DNA of 64,000 bases, taken from the NCBI RefSeq assembly GCF_004138125.1, contig NZ_RXHS01000002.1, forward strand, positions 186,001-250,000. The letters run 5' to 3'. The notes beneath the pieces were generated by a model. That model ran no database searches. It was not told the DNA's origin and saw only the letters and a list, made by a program, of their open reading frames with translations. The translations under genes and the position numbers were made by a program. Source of the stretch: Seramator thermalis. GTDB lineage: Bacteria; Bacteroidota; Bacteroidia; Bacteroidales; Dysgonomonadaceae. Below, one piece after another: positions 19,945-28,203 of this stretch (positions within the stretch are counted from its first letter, which is position 1; each line of letters opens with the position of its first letter).

Positions 19945-21282
19945 ATGCATTATCAATTAGTTATTCTGGGTGGTGGCGAAAGTGGCGTGGGGGCAGCCAT
20001 TTTGGGAAAAGCCAAAGGATTCGACGTGTTTTTGTCGGATAGCGGAAAGCTTGACGACGAGCACCGGCAGACACTGATCGATTATCATATCGATTTCGAG
20101 GAAGGAAAACATTCCGAAGAAATTATCTTGGAGGCAGAGGAAATAGTGAAAAGTCCCGGAATACCCAACAGCGCACCTATCATGCAAAAAGTGATAGCTC
20201 GCGGCATTCATGTGGTGAGCGAAATAGAATTTGCCGGACGCTATACCGATGCCAAGATGATTTGCATTACCGGAAGCAATGGAAAAACTACCACCACGAG
20301 TCTGATTTATCATATCTTGAAGTCGGCCGGTCTCAATGTGGGACTGGGCGGAAACATCGGGGCTAGTTTTGCCCGTCAGGTGGCTGAGCAGCATTTCGAC
20401 TATTACGTGCTCGAATTGAGTAGCTTTCAGCTCGATAATATGTACGATTTCAAAGCCGACATCGCCGTGCTCATGAATATCACGCCCGATCATCTTGACA
20501 GGTACGATCACGATATGCAGAAATATGTGGATGCCAAAATGCGCATCATTCGCAATCAGGCCATCGACGATGCATTCGTTTACTGGATGGACGATCCGAT
20601 TGTTACCCGCGAAATCGAAAAACTGAAACCTGAAGCTACGCTTTATGGATTTCGCGAACATAAGGACGATCGCGCCTGCGCCTATACCGATAATCACAAA
20701 ATTTATATTCATACCGGAGATCATATGTTTACGATGGATCAAGAGTTGCTTGCACTCGAGGGAACGCACAACCTCTACAATTCGCTGGCATCGGGCATCG
20801 TTGCCAAACTGTTGGATATCGACGACGCAAAGTTGCGCGAATCGCTCAGCGATTTCAAGGGAGTACCGCATCGACTCGAAAAGGTTGCTACCGTGCGCGG
20901 CGTGCAATATATCAACGACTCCAAAGCCACCAACGTCAATTCGTGCTGGTATGCCTTGCAGAGTATGCGCACCAAAGTGGTGCTCATCCTGGGCGGAACG
21001 GACAAGGGCAACGACTATTCCGAAATAGAAGGCCTGGTGAAGGAAAAGGCGCGCGCCCTGATTTTTTTGGGAGTGGACAATTCGAAACTGCATGCCTTTT
21101 TCGACGGCAAAGTGCCCGTCATCGAGGAGGCCAAATCGATGGAGGAAGCCGTGAGCAAGGCCTATCGGCTTGCCCAAAAAGGCGACACGGTGTTGCTCTC
21201 GCCTTGCTGCGCAAGTTTTGATTTGTTCAAAAACTACGAAGATCGCGGCGACCAGTTCAAGGAGTATGTGCGCAGATTGTAA
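19945..21282 (+). CDS. murD: UDP-MurNAc-alanine-D-glutamate ligase MurD
   Basis: Adds D-glutamate to UDP-MurNAc-L-alanine in the cytoplasm; 445 residues. N-terminal Rossmann domain (VILGGGESGVGAAIL), P-loop ITGSNGKTTTT at about 109-119, the Mur-ligase motif ITPDHLDRYDHDMQKY near 178-193 and the C-terminal LSPCCASFDLF near 418. It starts about 40 bases after the four-helix gene, and its upstream region is the pyrimidine-rich repeat, so the inserted element directly replaces its original upstream spacing. Confidence 0.96.
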   Translation: MHYQLVILGGGESGVGAAILGKAKGFDVFLSDSGKLDDEHRQTLIDYHIDFEEGKHSEEIILEAEEIVKSPGIPNSAPIMQKVIARGIHVVSEIEFAGRYTDAKMICITGSNGKTTTTSLIYHILKSAGLNVGLGGNIGASFARQVAEQHFDYYVLELSSFQLDNMYDFKADIAVLMNITPDHLDRYDHDMQKYVDAKMRIIRNQAIDDAFVYWMDDPIVTREIEKLKPEATLYGFREHKDDRACAYTDNHKIYIHTGDHMFTMDQELLALEGTHNLYNSLASGIVAKLLDIDDAKLRESLSDFKGVPHRLEKVATVRGVQYINDSKATNVNSCWYALQSMRTKVVLILGGTDKGNDYSEIEGLVKEKARALIFLGVDNSKLHAFFDGKVPVIEEAKSMEEAVSKAYRLAQKGDTVLLSPCCASFDLFKNYEDRGDQFKEYVRRL

Positions 21283-21400
21283 GGCTGGCTACAAGGGGCG
21301 ATGAGTTCTCCGCACGATTCGGAATTTTATTGTCCCGATTGCGATCTATTCATCACTTATAAGATAATGCAGGTAAAACAATTTAATCAGAATACAAGAT

Positions 21401-22786
21401 ATGTCGAATAAAACTGAAATATATAGCGATGACGACGATTCCGACATCATGAGTGCCGAACTTGCGTCGTCCGAACCCGGATCAAGGGTTTCGTTCTTTT
21501 CAAAAGTGTTTAAGGGCGATAAGGTGGTGTGGGCTATATTCATCATTTTGTGTGTGATATCTGTCATCGAGGTGTTTAGTGCCACCAGCACCATCGTTTA
21601 TCGTCAGCACAACCAGTGGGGGCCGATTTTGCGCCATATCATGTTTTTAATCGGCGGTGTGGGCATTATTCTCCTCATTCACAACATTCCCTACCGATAT
21701 TTTTCGTCGCTCATTTTCATACTCATCATTTCCGTCATTCTGCTCATCCTCACGCCGGTGATTGGCACCACCGTCAATGGTGCCGAACGGTGGATTTCCA
21801 TTTTCGGATTCACCATTCAACCTTCCGAAATTGCCAAAATATCGCTTATCGGTACGATTGCTTTCCTGCTGAGTAAACAAAACGGCGAAAACGATTCCAC
21901 GCTTTTCAAATGGATGGTTGGGCTGATGGTGGTGGTTTGCGGCATCATCGCGCTCGACAATCTCTCGACTGCCGTGTTGCTGTTCGGGGTATGTTTTTTG
22001 TTGATGTTCATCGGACATGTCGAGCTCATTCGCTTGGCCAAGTTGATGCTCGGAATAGCACTGTTTGCCGTTCTGTTGGTGCTGATGCTGAAAATAATGC
22101 CCGCAAGCTGGACGGAAAAAGGGCCACTGAGCCGTGCCGAAACATGGAAAAGCCGCATCGACAATTTTGGCTCTCACAAACAGCAGACCGAAGAATCGTA
22201 TTTCACCATCACCGACGACAATTATCAGGTGGCACATGCCAAAATAGCCATTTCCAACGGCGGACTATTCGGGAAATTTCCCGGCAATAGTACCGAGCGC
22301 GATTTCCTGCCACAGGCTTATTCCGATTTCATTTATGCCATCATCATCGAAGAGTTGGGTCTTCTGGGCGGCGTGTTTGTGTTGCTGCTCTATGTGGTGT
22401 TGCTCATCAGGGCGGGAATGATAGCGCGCAAAACACAAAAACTCTTTCCCAAATATTTGGTGTTGGGATCGGCACTCATTTTGTCTGTCCAAGCATTTGT
22501 CAACATGGCCGTCGCTGTCAATCTCATTCCCGTCACGGGTCAGCCTCTCCCGCTCATCAGCCGAGGTGGCACATCTACGCTCATCACCTGTGCCTATTTC
22601 GGATTGATATTGAGTGCCGACCGTTTCGGAATGGGCAAGTCGAAAAAGAAATCTACCGATGATGAGGCTGCTGACCATACCGATGATTCCGATCACGATA
22701 CTCCCTCGGAAACAAAGCCCGATGACGTCGTTCGCGAACCTGTCGGCCTCGAAGACAATGTGGAGTTCGAGATTATTCATGTGTAA
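21401..22786 (+). CDS. ftsW: FtsW septal glycosyltransferase (SEDS family)
   Basis: Polytopic inner-membrane SEDS protein that polymerises septal glycan strands together with FtsI; 461 residues. A hydrophilic N-terminal tail of about 45 residues and a very acidic C-terminal tail (TDDEAADHTDDSDHDTPS) flank about ten membrane segments. Family markers are GAERWISIFGFTIQPSE near 127-143, the large periplasmic loop around 220-300 and PLPLISRGGTSTL near 383-395. The gap of 118 bases from murD holds no recognisable signal. Confidence 0.94.
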   Translation: MSNKTEIYSDDDDSDIMSAELASSEPGSRVSFFSKVFKGDKVVWAIFIILCVISVIEVFSATSTIVYRQHNQWGPILRHIMFLIGGVGIILLIHNIPYRYFSSLIFILIISVILLILTPVIGTTVNGAERWISIFGFTIQPSEIAKISLIGTIAFLLSKQNGENDSTLFKWMVGLMVVVCGIIALDNLSTAVLLFGVCFLLMFIGHVELIRLAKLMLGIALFAVLLVLMLKIMPASWTEKGPLSRAETWKSRIDNFGSHKQQTEESYFTITDDNYQVAHAKIAISNGGLFGKFPGNSTERDFLPQAYSDFIYAIIIEELGLLGGVFVLLLYVVLLIRAGMIARKTQKLFPKYLVLGSALILSVQAFVNMAVAVNLIPVTGQPLPLISRGGTSTLITCAYFGLILSADRFGMGKSKKKSTDDEAADHTDDSDHDTPSETKPDDVVREPVGLEDNVEFEIIHV

Positions 22787-22882
22787 TATAAATCCGTGAT
22801 TTATTGATAGCTTTACTAATCTGTCTGAGCTTTGCATTAGTTTCATGAAACGAATAGATTTATCTGTTAAACAATTTATTTT

Positions 22883-23491
22883 ATGAAAAAAATAGCGCTT
22901 ATTTTAGCCGTCTTATCGGTAAGTATGAAGATCTTTTCGCAAGCAGAAAATAATTTTGGTATGCACGTCGAGGTTGGATACGCATTTAGTTTGCCGAAAG
23001 GAGGAAATGCTAATTTTAATTATCATGGTCTGAATATTTTGGGTATGCCGGGATACCATGTATCGGAAAATTTATTTACAGGGGTTGGCATTGGCTTATA
23101 TGATTACCGATATAATCCTACTATAGTGGGAGGAACGATGGATGTGGATTTTATTTCGGCTCCGATATTCATTCACGGATTATATTCATTTTTTATATAT
23201 CCGAAAATTAAATCTTATGTGGGTTTAAAAATTGGATATGGTATTGTTTCCGACAAATTAAATTATACGATGGAGAATCCTAAAGCCGAATGGCAAATGG
23301 AAGCATCGGGAGGGTTATATTTGTCTCCTTCGATAGGAATTCTTTATTCATTGAATAAAAGACATATGCTTTCGCTTGGACTGTCATACGATATGCAGCA
23401 ATACCGGTTGAAGAAAACGGTGGAAGCCTATGGAACTGATAGCGACGAAACAAATTCGGCTCTCGCCGTGAAAGTAGGTTGGCTCTTCTGA
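22883..23491 (+). CDS. Predicted outer-membrane beta-barrel protein
   Basis: A 202-residue secreted protein with a signal peptide (MKKIALILAVLSVSMKIFS, cut before QAEN). The rest alternates short amphipathic strands (FTGVGIGLYDYRY, SYVGLKIGYGIV, HMLSLGLSYDMQ) and ends in the aromatic residue F (VGWLF), a signal for outer-membrane barrel assembly. Eight strands would fit its length. The function is unknown. It is not a usual dcw member and sits with the 42-bp repeats and the DUF6261-like gene in a block inserted between ftsW and murG. Its composition is more AT-rich than the mur genes around it. Confidence 0.7.
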   Translation: MKKIALILAVLSVSMKIFSQAENNFGMHVEVGYAFSLPKGGNANFNYHGLNILGMPGYHVSENLFTGVGIGLYDYRYNPTIVGGTMDVDFISAPIFIHGLYSFFIYPKIKSYVGLKIGYGIVSDKLNYTMENPKAEWQMEASGGLYLSPSIGILYSLNKRHMLSLGLSYDMQQYRLKKTVEAYGTDSDETNSALAVKVGWLF

Positions 23492-23876
23492 CAATATCGA
23501 ATTACGTTATTGGTAAGATATATGCTGACTTCGTGATGGAAACGCTGAGGAATACGAACATTCGAAACTCTTAGGTGGCTTTGCAGACGCGCAAAGCCCC
23601 CGAACAGGGTTAAACAAGTACTTTGCAGACATGCAAAGCACCCGAACAGGGTTGAACAAGTACTTTGCAGACTTGCAAAGCACCCAAACAAGGTTAAACA
23701 AGTACTTTGCAGACGTGCAAAGCACCTGAACAGGGTTGATCGAATGCTTTACTGATCCGAAATGCATTTGGTTCACCTTAATAACCGATTTGGAGAAGCG
23801 ATGATCATTCTTTACGAAAAGAACTTGTATTTCAAATAATATAAATATATTTACTGAATATCACCAAATTACAATT
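23492..23876. other. Intergenic region holding 42-bp palindromic repeats
   Basis: A 385-bp gap between the outer-membrane protein gene and the DUF6261-like gene. Nearly half is the 42-bp repeat array at 23579-23746. The flanks (23492-23578 and 23770-23876) show no gene and no convincing promoter. Confidence 0.7.
23579..23746. repeat. Four tandem 42-bp repeats with internal palindrome
   Basis: Units start at 23579, 23621, 23663 and 23705, exactly 42 bp apart. Each begins CTTTGCAGAC, then two variable bases, then GCAAAG, giving a CTTTGC/GCAAAG inverted repeat. A conserved ACAGGGTT and ACAAGTA tail follows. The two loop bases differ in every copy (GC, AT, TT, GT). A decayed fifth unit follows at about 23747-23765. 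The palindrome with variable loop bases suggests selection on hairpin or dyad structure. Confidence 0.95.
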
Positions 23877-24638
23877 ATGGGAATAAAAATTTCAAACTTA
23901 AGGATGCTGACACGTTGGGAAGCTTACCAATTGTTGGCCGATGCTCTCGTTTTTGCCGAGGCTGCAAACCAATCTTCTTCCGAATTATACAAAACGGCAT
24001 TAGAAAAGCTGAAAACCAAGTACGACGCTTTCGACAAGGCTCTTGTTCAGGAGCGTAGTGCTGCCCCCGAGGGATTGATTGCCGCCGACGAAGCACGCGA
24101 TTACGGCATTCGTAAACTTTATGCGCTGGCAAGTGAGTATGCCGATTATCAATTCGATGCACAGCGGACTGCCGCTGCTGCTGCCGTTTTGCAAGTTTTC
24201 AAGCCTTACGGCAAAGCTTCTGAAATTGTTCGTTTGCGTCAGGACAGCGAGACCGCCGTCATCACAAACTTGTTGCAGGAACTTGACAAGGATGAAATCA
24301 AGACATACGTGTCGCTGTTAGGCTTGGATGCACTTATCGATCACATTCGTCAAAACAATGCCATCTTCGAACAATTGCAACAATCGCGACGCGACGAACA
24401 ATCACAATATGTCGTCGGATTATCAAAAGCCATGCGCGACGAGGCGCTCGATGCGTTTCGCGCTTTTTGCGAAGCAGTGAATGCACTTGCTCTTGTGGAA
24501 GGCGGGGACAAGTATGCCAAACTCATCGGACAGCTCGATACCCTTATCAGTGATTATCGAAACAAAGCCTTGCAGCGTCGCGCCAAAAACGATGCTTCCG
24601 AAAAGGACGATGCAGCGGCACAGAATGAAGCAAAATAA
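23877..24638 (+). CDS. DUF6261-like helical protein of unknown function
   Basis: A 253-residue, almost all-helical cytoplasmic protein with no signal peptide. The N-terminus (MGIKISNLRMLTRWEAYQLL) resembles DUF6261 proteins, which are common in Bacteroidales and often occur in several copies per genome; this is recognition by pattern, not alignment. The C-terminal 30 residues are charged and low in complexity (KDDAAAQNEAK). It follows the 42-bp repeats and is closed by a strong terminator at 24662-24696, so it is a separate unit inserted in the dcw cluster. Its function is not known. Confidence 0.6.
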   Translation: MGIKISNLRMLTRWEAYQLLADALVFAEAANQSSSELYKTALEKLKTKYDAFDKALVQERSAAPEGLIAADEARDYGIRKLYALASEYADYQFDAQRTAAAAAVLQVFKPYGKASEIVRLRQDSETAVITNLLQELDKDEIKTYVSLLGLDALIDHIRQNNAIFEQLQQSRRDEQSQYVVGLSKAMRDEALDAFRAFCEAVNALALVEGGDKYAKLIGQLDTLISDYRNKALQRRAKNDASEKDDAAAQNEAK

Positions 24639-24661
24639 GTTCGATTTTGTCGCATAATTTC

Positions 24662-24696
24662 AAAAGACGGCAAACATATATCGTGCCGTCTTTTTC
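24662..24696 (+). terminator. Rho-independent terminator after the DUF6261-like gene
   Basis: A 10-bp perfect stem (24662-24671 with 24685-24694, AAAAGACGGC type) is followed by TTTTTCTT. It ends 24 bases past the gene's stop and abuts the murG -7 element. Confidence 0.85.
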
Positions 24697-24697
24697 T

Positions 24698-24705
24698 TAA
24701 CTTTG
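24698..24705 (+). promoter_or_regulatory. murG promoter -7 element (TAACTTTG)
   Basis: A full match to TAnnTTTG, 33 bases before the murG ATG and directly after the terminator T-run. It restarts transcription of the dcw cluster after the inserted block. Confidence 0.55.
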
Positions 24706-24737
24706 TACGAGGTTTCAAAACAATACAGTCAACAAGT

Positions 24738-25904
24738 ATGAACACGCCCGATTCTCAACTTCGGCCTTCGCGGCCTCTTCGCATCATCGTGAGCGGTGGC
24801 GGAACGGGAGGGCACATTTTTCCCGCCATATCCATTGCCAATGCCGTCAGGGAACGATGGCCCGATTCCGAAATTTTGTTTGTGGGCGCCGAGGGGCGCA
24901 TGGAGATGGAGCGTGTGCCGGCTGCCGGTTACCGCATTATCGGATTGCCGGTCGCGGGATTCAACCGGAAAAATCTGCTGAAAAATATTTCCGTTCTCTT
25001 CAAATTATTGAAAAGTGTGAGGGCGGCTAACAAAATCATTGCCGATTTCCGTCCCGACATCGCCGTAGGCGTTGGCGGTTACGCCAGCGGGCCCATCCTC
25101 AAGGCCGCTTCTTCGAAAGGCATCCCTACGCTGTTGCAGGAACAGAATTCTTATGCGGGAGTTACCAACAAAATGCTGGCCGAAAAGGCTACGACCATCT
25201 GTGTGGCCTACGAAGGGATGGAACGCTTTTTCCCGAAAGAAAAAATCGTGCTCACCGGCAATCCCTGTCGTCAGGATCTGGTGATTTCGGAGGAAAACCG
25301 ACGTCTGGGATACGAATTTTTTCACCTCGATCCTTCCTGTAAAACCATTCTGATGGTGGGTGGAAGCTTGGGCGCACGAACACTCAACGCCAGTTTGGTG
25401 GCAGCATTGCCCGATATCGCGCGTTCCGACGTGCAGGTGATTTGGCAGTGCGGCAAGTATTACTACGAAGATATGTCGCGATTGGAGCGCGAGGGTCGTT
25501 TGCCGGCCAACGTACGCCTCTACGATTTCGTTTCGCGCATGGATTATGCCTATTCGGTGGCCGATTTGGTGATTTCGCGTGCAGGTGCGGGCTCCATTTC
25601 CGAATTGTGTTTGTTGCAAAAACCTGTCATACTGGTGCCTTCGCCCAATGTGGCTGAAGATCATCAGACCAAAAATGCCCTTGCTCTTGTCCGTAAGGAT
25701 GCTGCTATAATGATTTCGGATGCCGAAGCTCCGGCCAAACTTTTTGCTACGGCCCTCAGCCTTGTGCACGACGATGATCGGCTAAAGGCAATGAGCCTAA
25801 ATATCGGACGTCTTGCTCAGCGCGACTCGGCCAAACGCATCGTGGACGAAATCGAAAAAATACTGATAAGCAGGAAGGCTCCGGAAGATAGTATGTTGAA
25901 GTGA
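24738..25904 (+). CDS. murG: MurG glycosyltransferase (lipid II synthesis)
   Basis: Peripheral membrane GT28 enzyme that transfers GlcNAc to lipid I to make lipid II; 388 residues, a little longer than E. coli MurG. N-terminal glycine loop SGGGTGGHIFPA at about 15-26, VGVGGYASGP near 110-119, and the donor-site region (ISRAGAGSISEL near 278-289, VPSPNVAEDHQTKNA near 298-312). It is led by its own promoter at 24698 and followed at 40 bases by murC. Confidence 0.96.
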   Translation: MNTPDSQLRPSRPLRIIVSGGGTGGHIFPAISIANAVRERWPDSEILFVGAEGRMEMERVPAAGYRIIGLPVAGFNRKNLLKNISVLFKLLKSVRAANKIIADFRPDIAVGVGGYASGPILKAASSKGIPTLLQEQNSYAGVTNKMLAEKATTICVAYEGMERFFPKEKIVLTGNPCRQDLVISEENRRLGYEFFHLDPSCKTILMVGGSLGARTLNASLVAALPDIARSDVQVIWQCGKYYYEDMSRLEREGRLPANVRLYDFVSRMDYAYSVADLVISRAGAGSISELCLLQKPVILVPSPNVAEDHQTKNALALVRKDAAIMISDAEAPAKLFATALSLVHDDDRLKAMSLNIGRLAQRDSAKRIVDEIEKILISRKAPEDSMLK

Positions 25905-25944
25905 AAATCGGATATCAACCGAAAAAAATAAATTGGCAAACATC

Positions 25945-27309
25945 ATGGATTTCGAAAATATATACTTTGTGGGCATAGGGGGAATAGGGATGAGCAATCT
26001 TGCCCGATATTTTTTGTCGCAAGGCCGTCGGGTAGGGGGTTACGACCGTACCCGTACCGATCTTACCGAAGTCTTGCGGCGCGAAGGTGCGTTTGTTCAC
26101 TACGAAGATAATATCGAAACCATTCCATTCGAATTTCTGGACAAGAGCGACACGTTGATTGTCTATACTCCGGCAGTTCCTTCATCGCATTCCGAACTGA
26201 CCTGGTTTCGCCAACAAGGGTTTATCATTATGAAGCGTGCACAAGTGCTTGGCGAAATCACAAAAAACAGTCGTTCCGTCTGCGTAGCCGGCACTCATGG
26301 CAAAACCACCGTTTCGAGCATGATTGCCCACACGCTTCATCAGTCGCATGTCGATTGCAACGGCTTTTTGGGCGGCATTCTCAAAAATTATGACAATAAC
26401 CTGATTTTGTCCAAGCGAAGCGACATTACCGTGGCAGAAGCCGACGAATACGATCGTTCGTTTCATTGGCTGCATCCTTGGATTGCGGTCGTTACATCGG
26501 TCGATCCCGACCATCTCGATATTTACGGCACGCCTGAGGCCTATCGCGACAGCTTCGAGCACTTTACTTCGCTTATCCGTCCCGAAGGGTTTCTGATTAT
26601 GAAAAAAGGCCTCAATATTATTCCTCGCTGTCACAATTCGGTCCGCATTTTCACTTATTCCGAGTCCGAAGGCGACTATCATGCCAAAAATGTTCGCATT
26701 CGCGACGGAGCTATCAAGTTCGATTTTGTAGCTCCCGATTTAGTCATTCCCGACATTTGCCTGGGTGTGCCCGTAAAAATCAATATCGAGAACGCCGTTG
26801 CCGCTTTAGCTGCTGCCACGCTTGCGGGCGTTACGCCCGAAGAGGCACGCAGTGCCATGACATCGTTTGCCGGGACCAAACGACGCTTCGATATTCGACT
26901 CAAAACCGATAAAGTGGTTTTAATCGACGATTATGCCCATCATCCCGATGAACTTTCCGCATCGATCGAATCCATTAAAACTTTATATCCCGACAAAAAA
27001 ATAACGGGTGTTTTTCAACCACATCTCTACTCGCGCACCCGCGATTTTGCGCCCGAATTTGCCCGAAGCCTTTCAAAACTCGACGAGGTGATTCTCCTCG
27101 ACATCTATCCGGCGCGCGAAGAGCCGATCGAAGGGGTTACCTCCAAAATCATTTTCGACCGAATTGACAACGAGCGTAAAATTATGTGCAGCAAGGCCCA
27201 ATTGCTCGACGTGTTGCGCAACCGTCCCATCGAAGTGCTGGTAACGCTCGGTGCGGGCGATATCGACCGCATGCTTCCCGATATCGAAAAAGTGTTGAAA
27301 GAGAAATGA
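25945..27309 (+). CDS. murC: UDP-MurNAc-L-alanine ligase MurC
   Basis: Adds the first L-alanine to UDP-MurNAc; 454 residues from the ATG at 25945. An in-frame TTG four codons upstream is possible but unneeded. N-terminal Rossmann motif VGIGGIGMSNLARY at about 9-22, P-loop VAGTHGKTTVSSM near 113-125, the Mur motif DPDHLDIYGT near 189-198 and FQPHLYSRTRDF near 353-364. It completes the set of murC, D, E and G here; murF and ddl are not in the window. Confidence 0.96.
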   Translation: MDFENIYFVGIGGIGMSNLARYFLSQGRRVGGYDRTRTDLTEVLRREGAFVHYEDNIETIPFEFLDKSDTLIVYTPAVPSSHSELTWFRQQGFIIMKRAQVLGEITKNSRSVCVAGTHGKTTVSSMIAHTLHQSHVDCNGFLGGILKNYDNNLILSKRSDITVAEADEYDRSFHWLHPWIAVVTSVDPDHLDIYGTPEAYRDSFEHFTSLIRPEGFLIMKKGLNIIPRCHNSVRIFTYSESEGDYHAKNVRIRDGAIKFDFVAPDLVIPDICLGVPVKINIENAVAALAAATLAGVTPEEARSAMTSFAGTKRRFDIRLKTDKVVLIDDYAHHPDELSASIESIKTLYPDKKITGVFQPHLYSRTRDFAPEFARSLSKLDEVILLDIYPAREEPIEGVTSKIIFDRIDNERKIMCSKAQLLDVLRNRPIEVLVTLGAGDIDRMLPDIEKVLKEK

Positions 27310-27318
27310 AAGCGAAGT

Positions 27319-27348
27319 TTTGTCGATGGGCATAATTTTGTAAATTTG
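27319..27348 (+). promoter_or_regulatory. ftsQ promoter (TTTG / TAAATTTG)
   Basis: TTTG at 27319-27322 and TAAATTTG at 27341-27348, 18 bases apart, match both Bacteroidota promoter elements. They start ftsQ-ftsA-ftsZ as a separate unit, 20 bases before the ftsQ ATG. Confidence 0.6.
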
Positions 27349-27367
27349 CAGTCGTAACTATCTTTTG

Positions 27368-28099
27368 ATGAAAAAGTTTTTAATCATATTCGCATCCTTG
27401 CTTGTAACAGGATATCTGATTTTTGCGATGATTTATTTTCACGATACGTCGGGCGATCAGGTATGCAATTCTTTCGAAGTGATCGTGAAGGATAGTTCCG
27501 ATACCCATTTTCTGCTTCCCGATGAAATCAGACAATTGATCAAAAACAAAGGTCTGAATCCCATCGGAAAACAAATGAAGGACATCAACACACTCGATAT
27601 CCGGCAAGCGATTCTGACCAATCAGATGGTGAAATCGGCCGAAGTATATCCGGCTCAAAACGGTTCGATTATAGCTGTCGTTACGCAACGATTGCCTGTG
27701 TTGCGCATCATGTCCGATGCCGGAGACAATTACTATATCGACCGCGATCGCGAAAGAATGCCTACTTCCATTCATTACAGTGCTTATGTCCCGGTTGCAA
27801 CCGGTGCAGTGAGTGAGGAATTTGCCAAAAATCAGCTGTTCGATTTTGCGGAATATCTGCAAAATCATCCCGAATGGGATGCATGGATCGAACAAATAGT
27901 GGTTACCGGCGACGATCGTGTGGAATTGATTCCTCGTGCAGGCGATTTTCGGATCGTATTGGGAACATTGGATGATTATGAGAAAAAACTCCGGAAATTT
28001 TCTGTTTTCGTCGAAAAAGGGTTGAACGTGGTGGGCTGGAATCGCTATTCGGTGATCAATCTTTCGTATGACAAACAGGTTGTTTGCACGAAAAAATAA
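27368..28099 (+). CDS. ftsQ: Cell division protein FtsQ
   Basis: Bitopic inner-membrane divisome protein; 243 residues from the ATG at 27368. One membrane segment at about 3-21 (FLIIFASLLVTGYLIFAMI) is followed by a POTRA domain at about 30-105 (FEVIVKDSSDTHFLLPDEI, KSAEVYPAQNGSIIAVVTQR) and a beta domain (NYYIDRDRERMPTS, VELIPRAGDFRIVLG). Position between murC and ftsA supports the call. It has its own promoter. Confidence 0.9.
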   Translation: MKKFLIIFASLLVTGYLIFAMIYFHDTSGDQVCNSFEVIVKDSSDTHFLLPDEIRQLIKNKGLNPIGKQMKDINTLDIRQAILTNQMVKSAEVYPAQNGSIIAVVTQRLPVLRIMSDAGDNYYIDRDRERMPTSIHYSAYVPVATGAVSEEFAKNQLFDFAEYLQNHPEWDAWIEQIVVTGDDRVELIPRAGDFRIVLGTLDDYEKKLRKFSVFVEKGLNVVGWNRYSVINLSYDKQVVCTKK

Positions 28100-28203
28100 A
28101 TCATATAAATTCTCTTCGAAAAACTTCGAAGTGAGGATGAAAACAAAATCGATGTTGGGGTGTTTGAATTTACACTTATTGCAATGTCGTTGAAATAATA
28201 ATT

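Noticed and set aside
19957-21177. Open frame of 406 codons on the minus strand opposite murD
   Set aside because: It mirrors the codon usage of murD; its His- and Ile-rich translation resembles no family.
23579-23746. CRISPR array
   Set aside because: The 42-bp units are contiguous with no unique spacers, and no cas genes are present. The 7-bp array at 19361 fails for the same reason.
23507-23776. Minus-strand frame with a 14-residue repeat over the 42-bp array
   Set aside because: The frame is open only because 42 is a multiple of 3; the peptide is Cys/Leu-rich, lacks a start signal and other frames there are open too.
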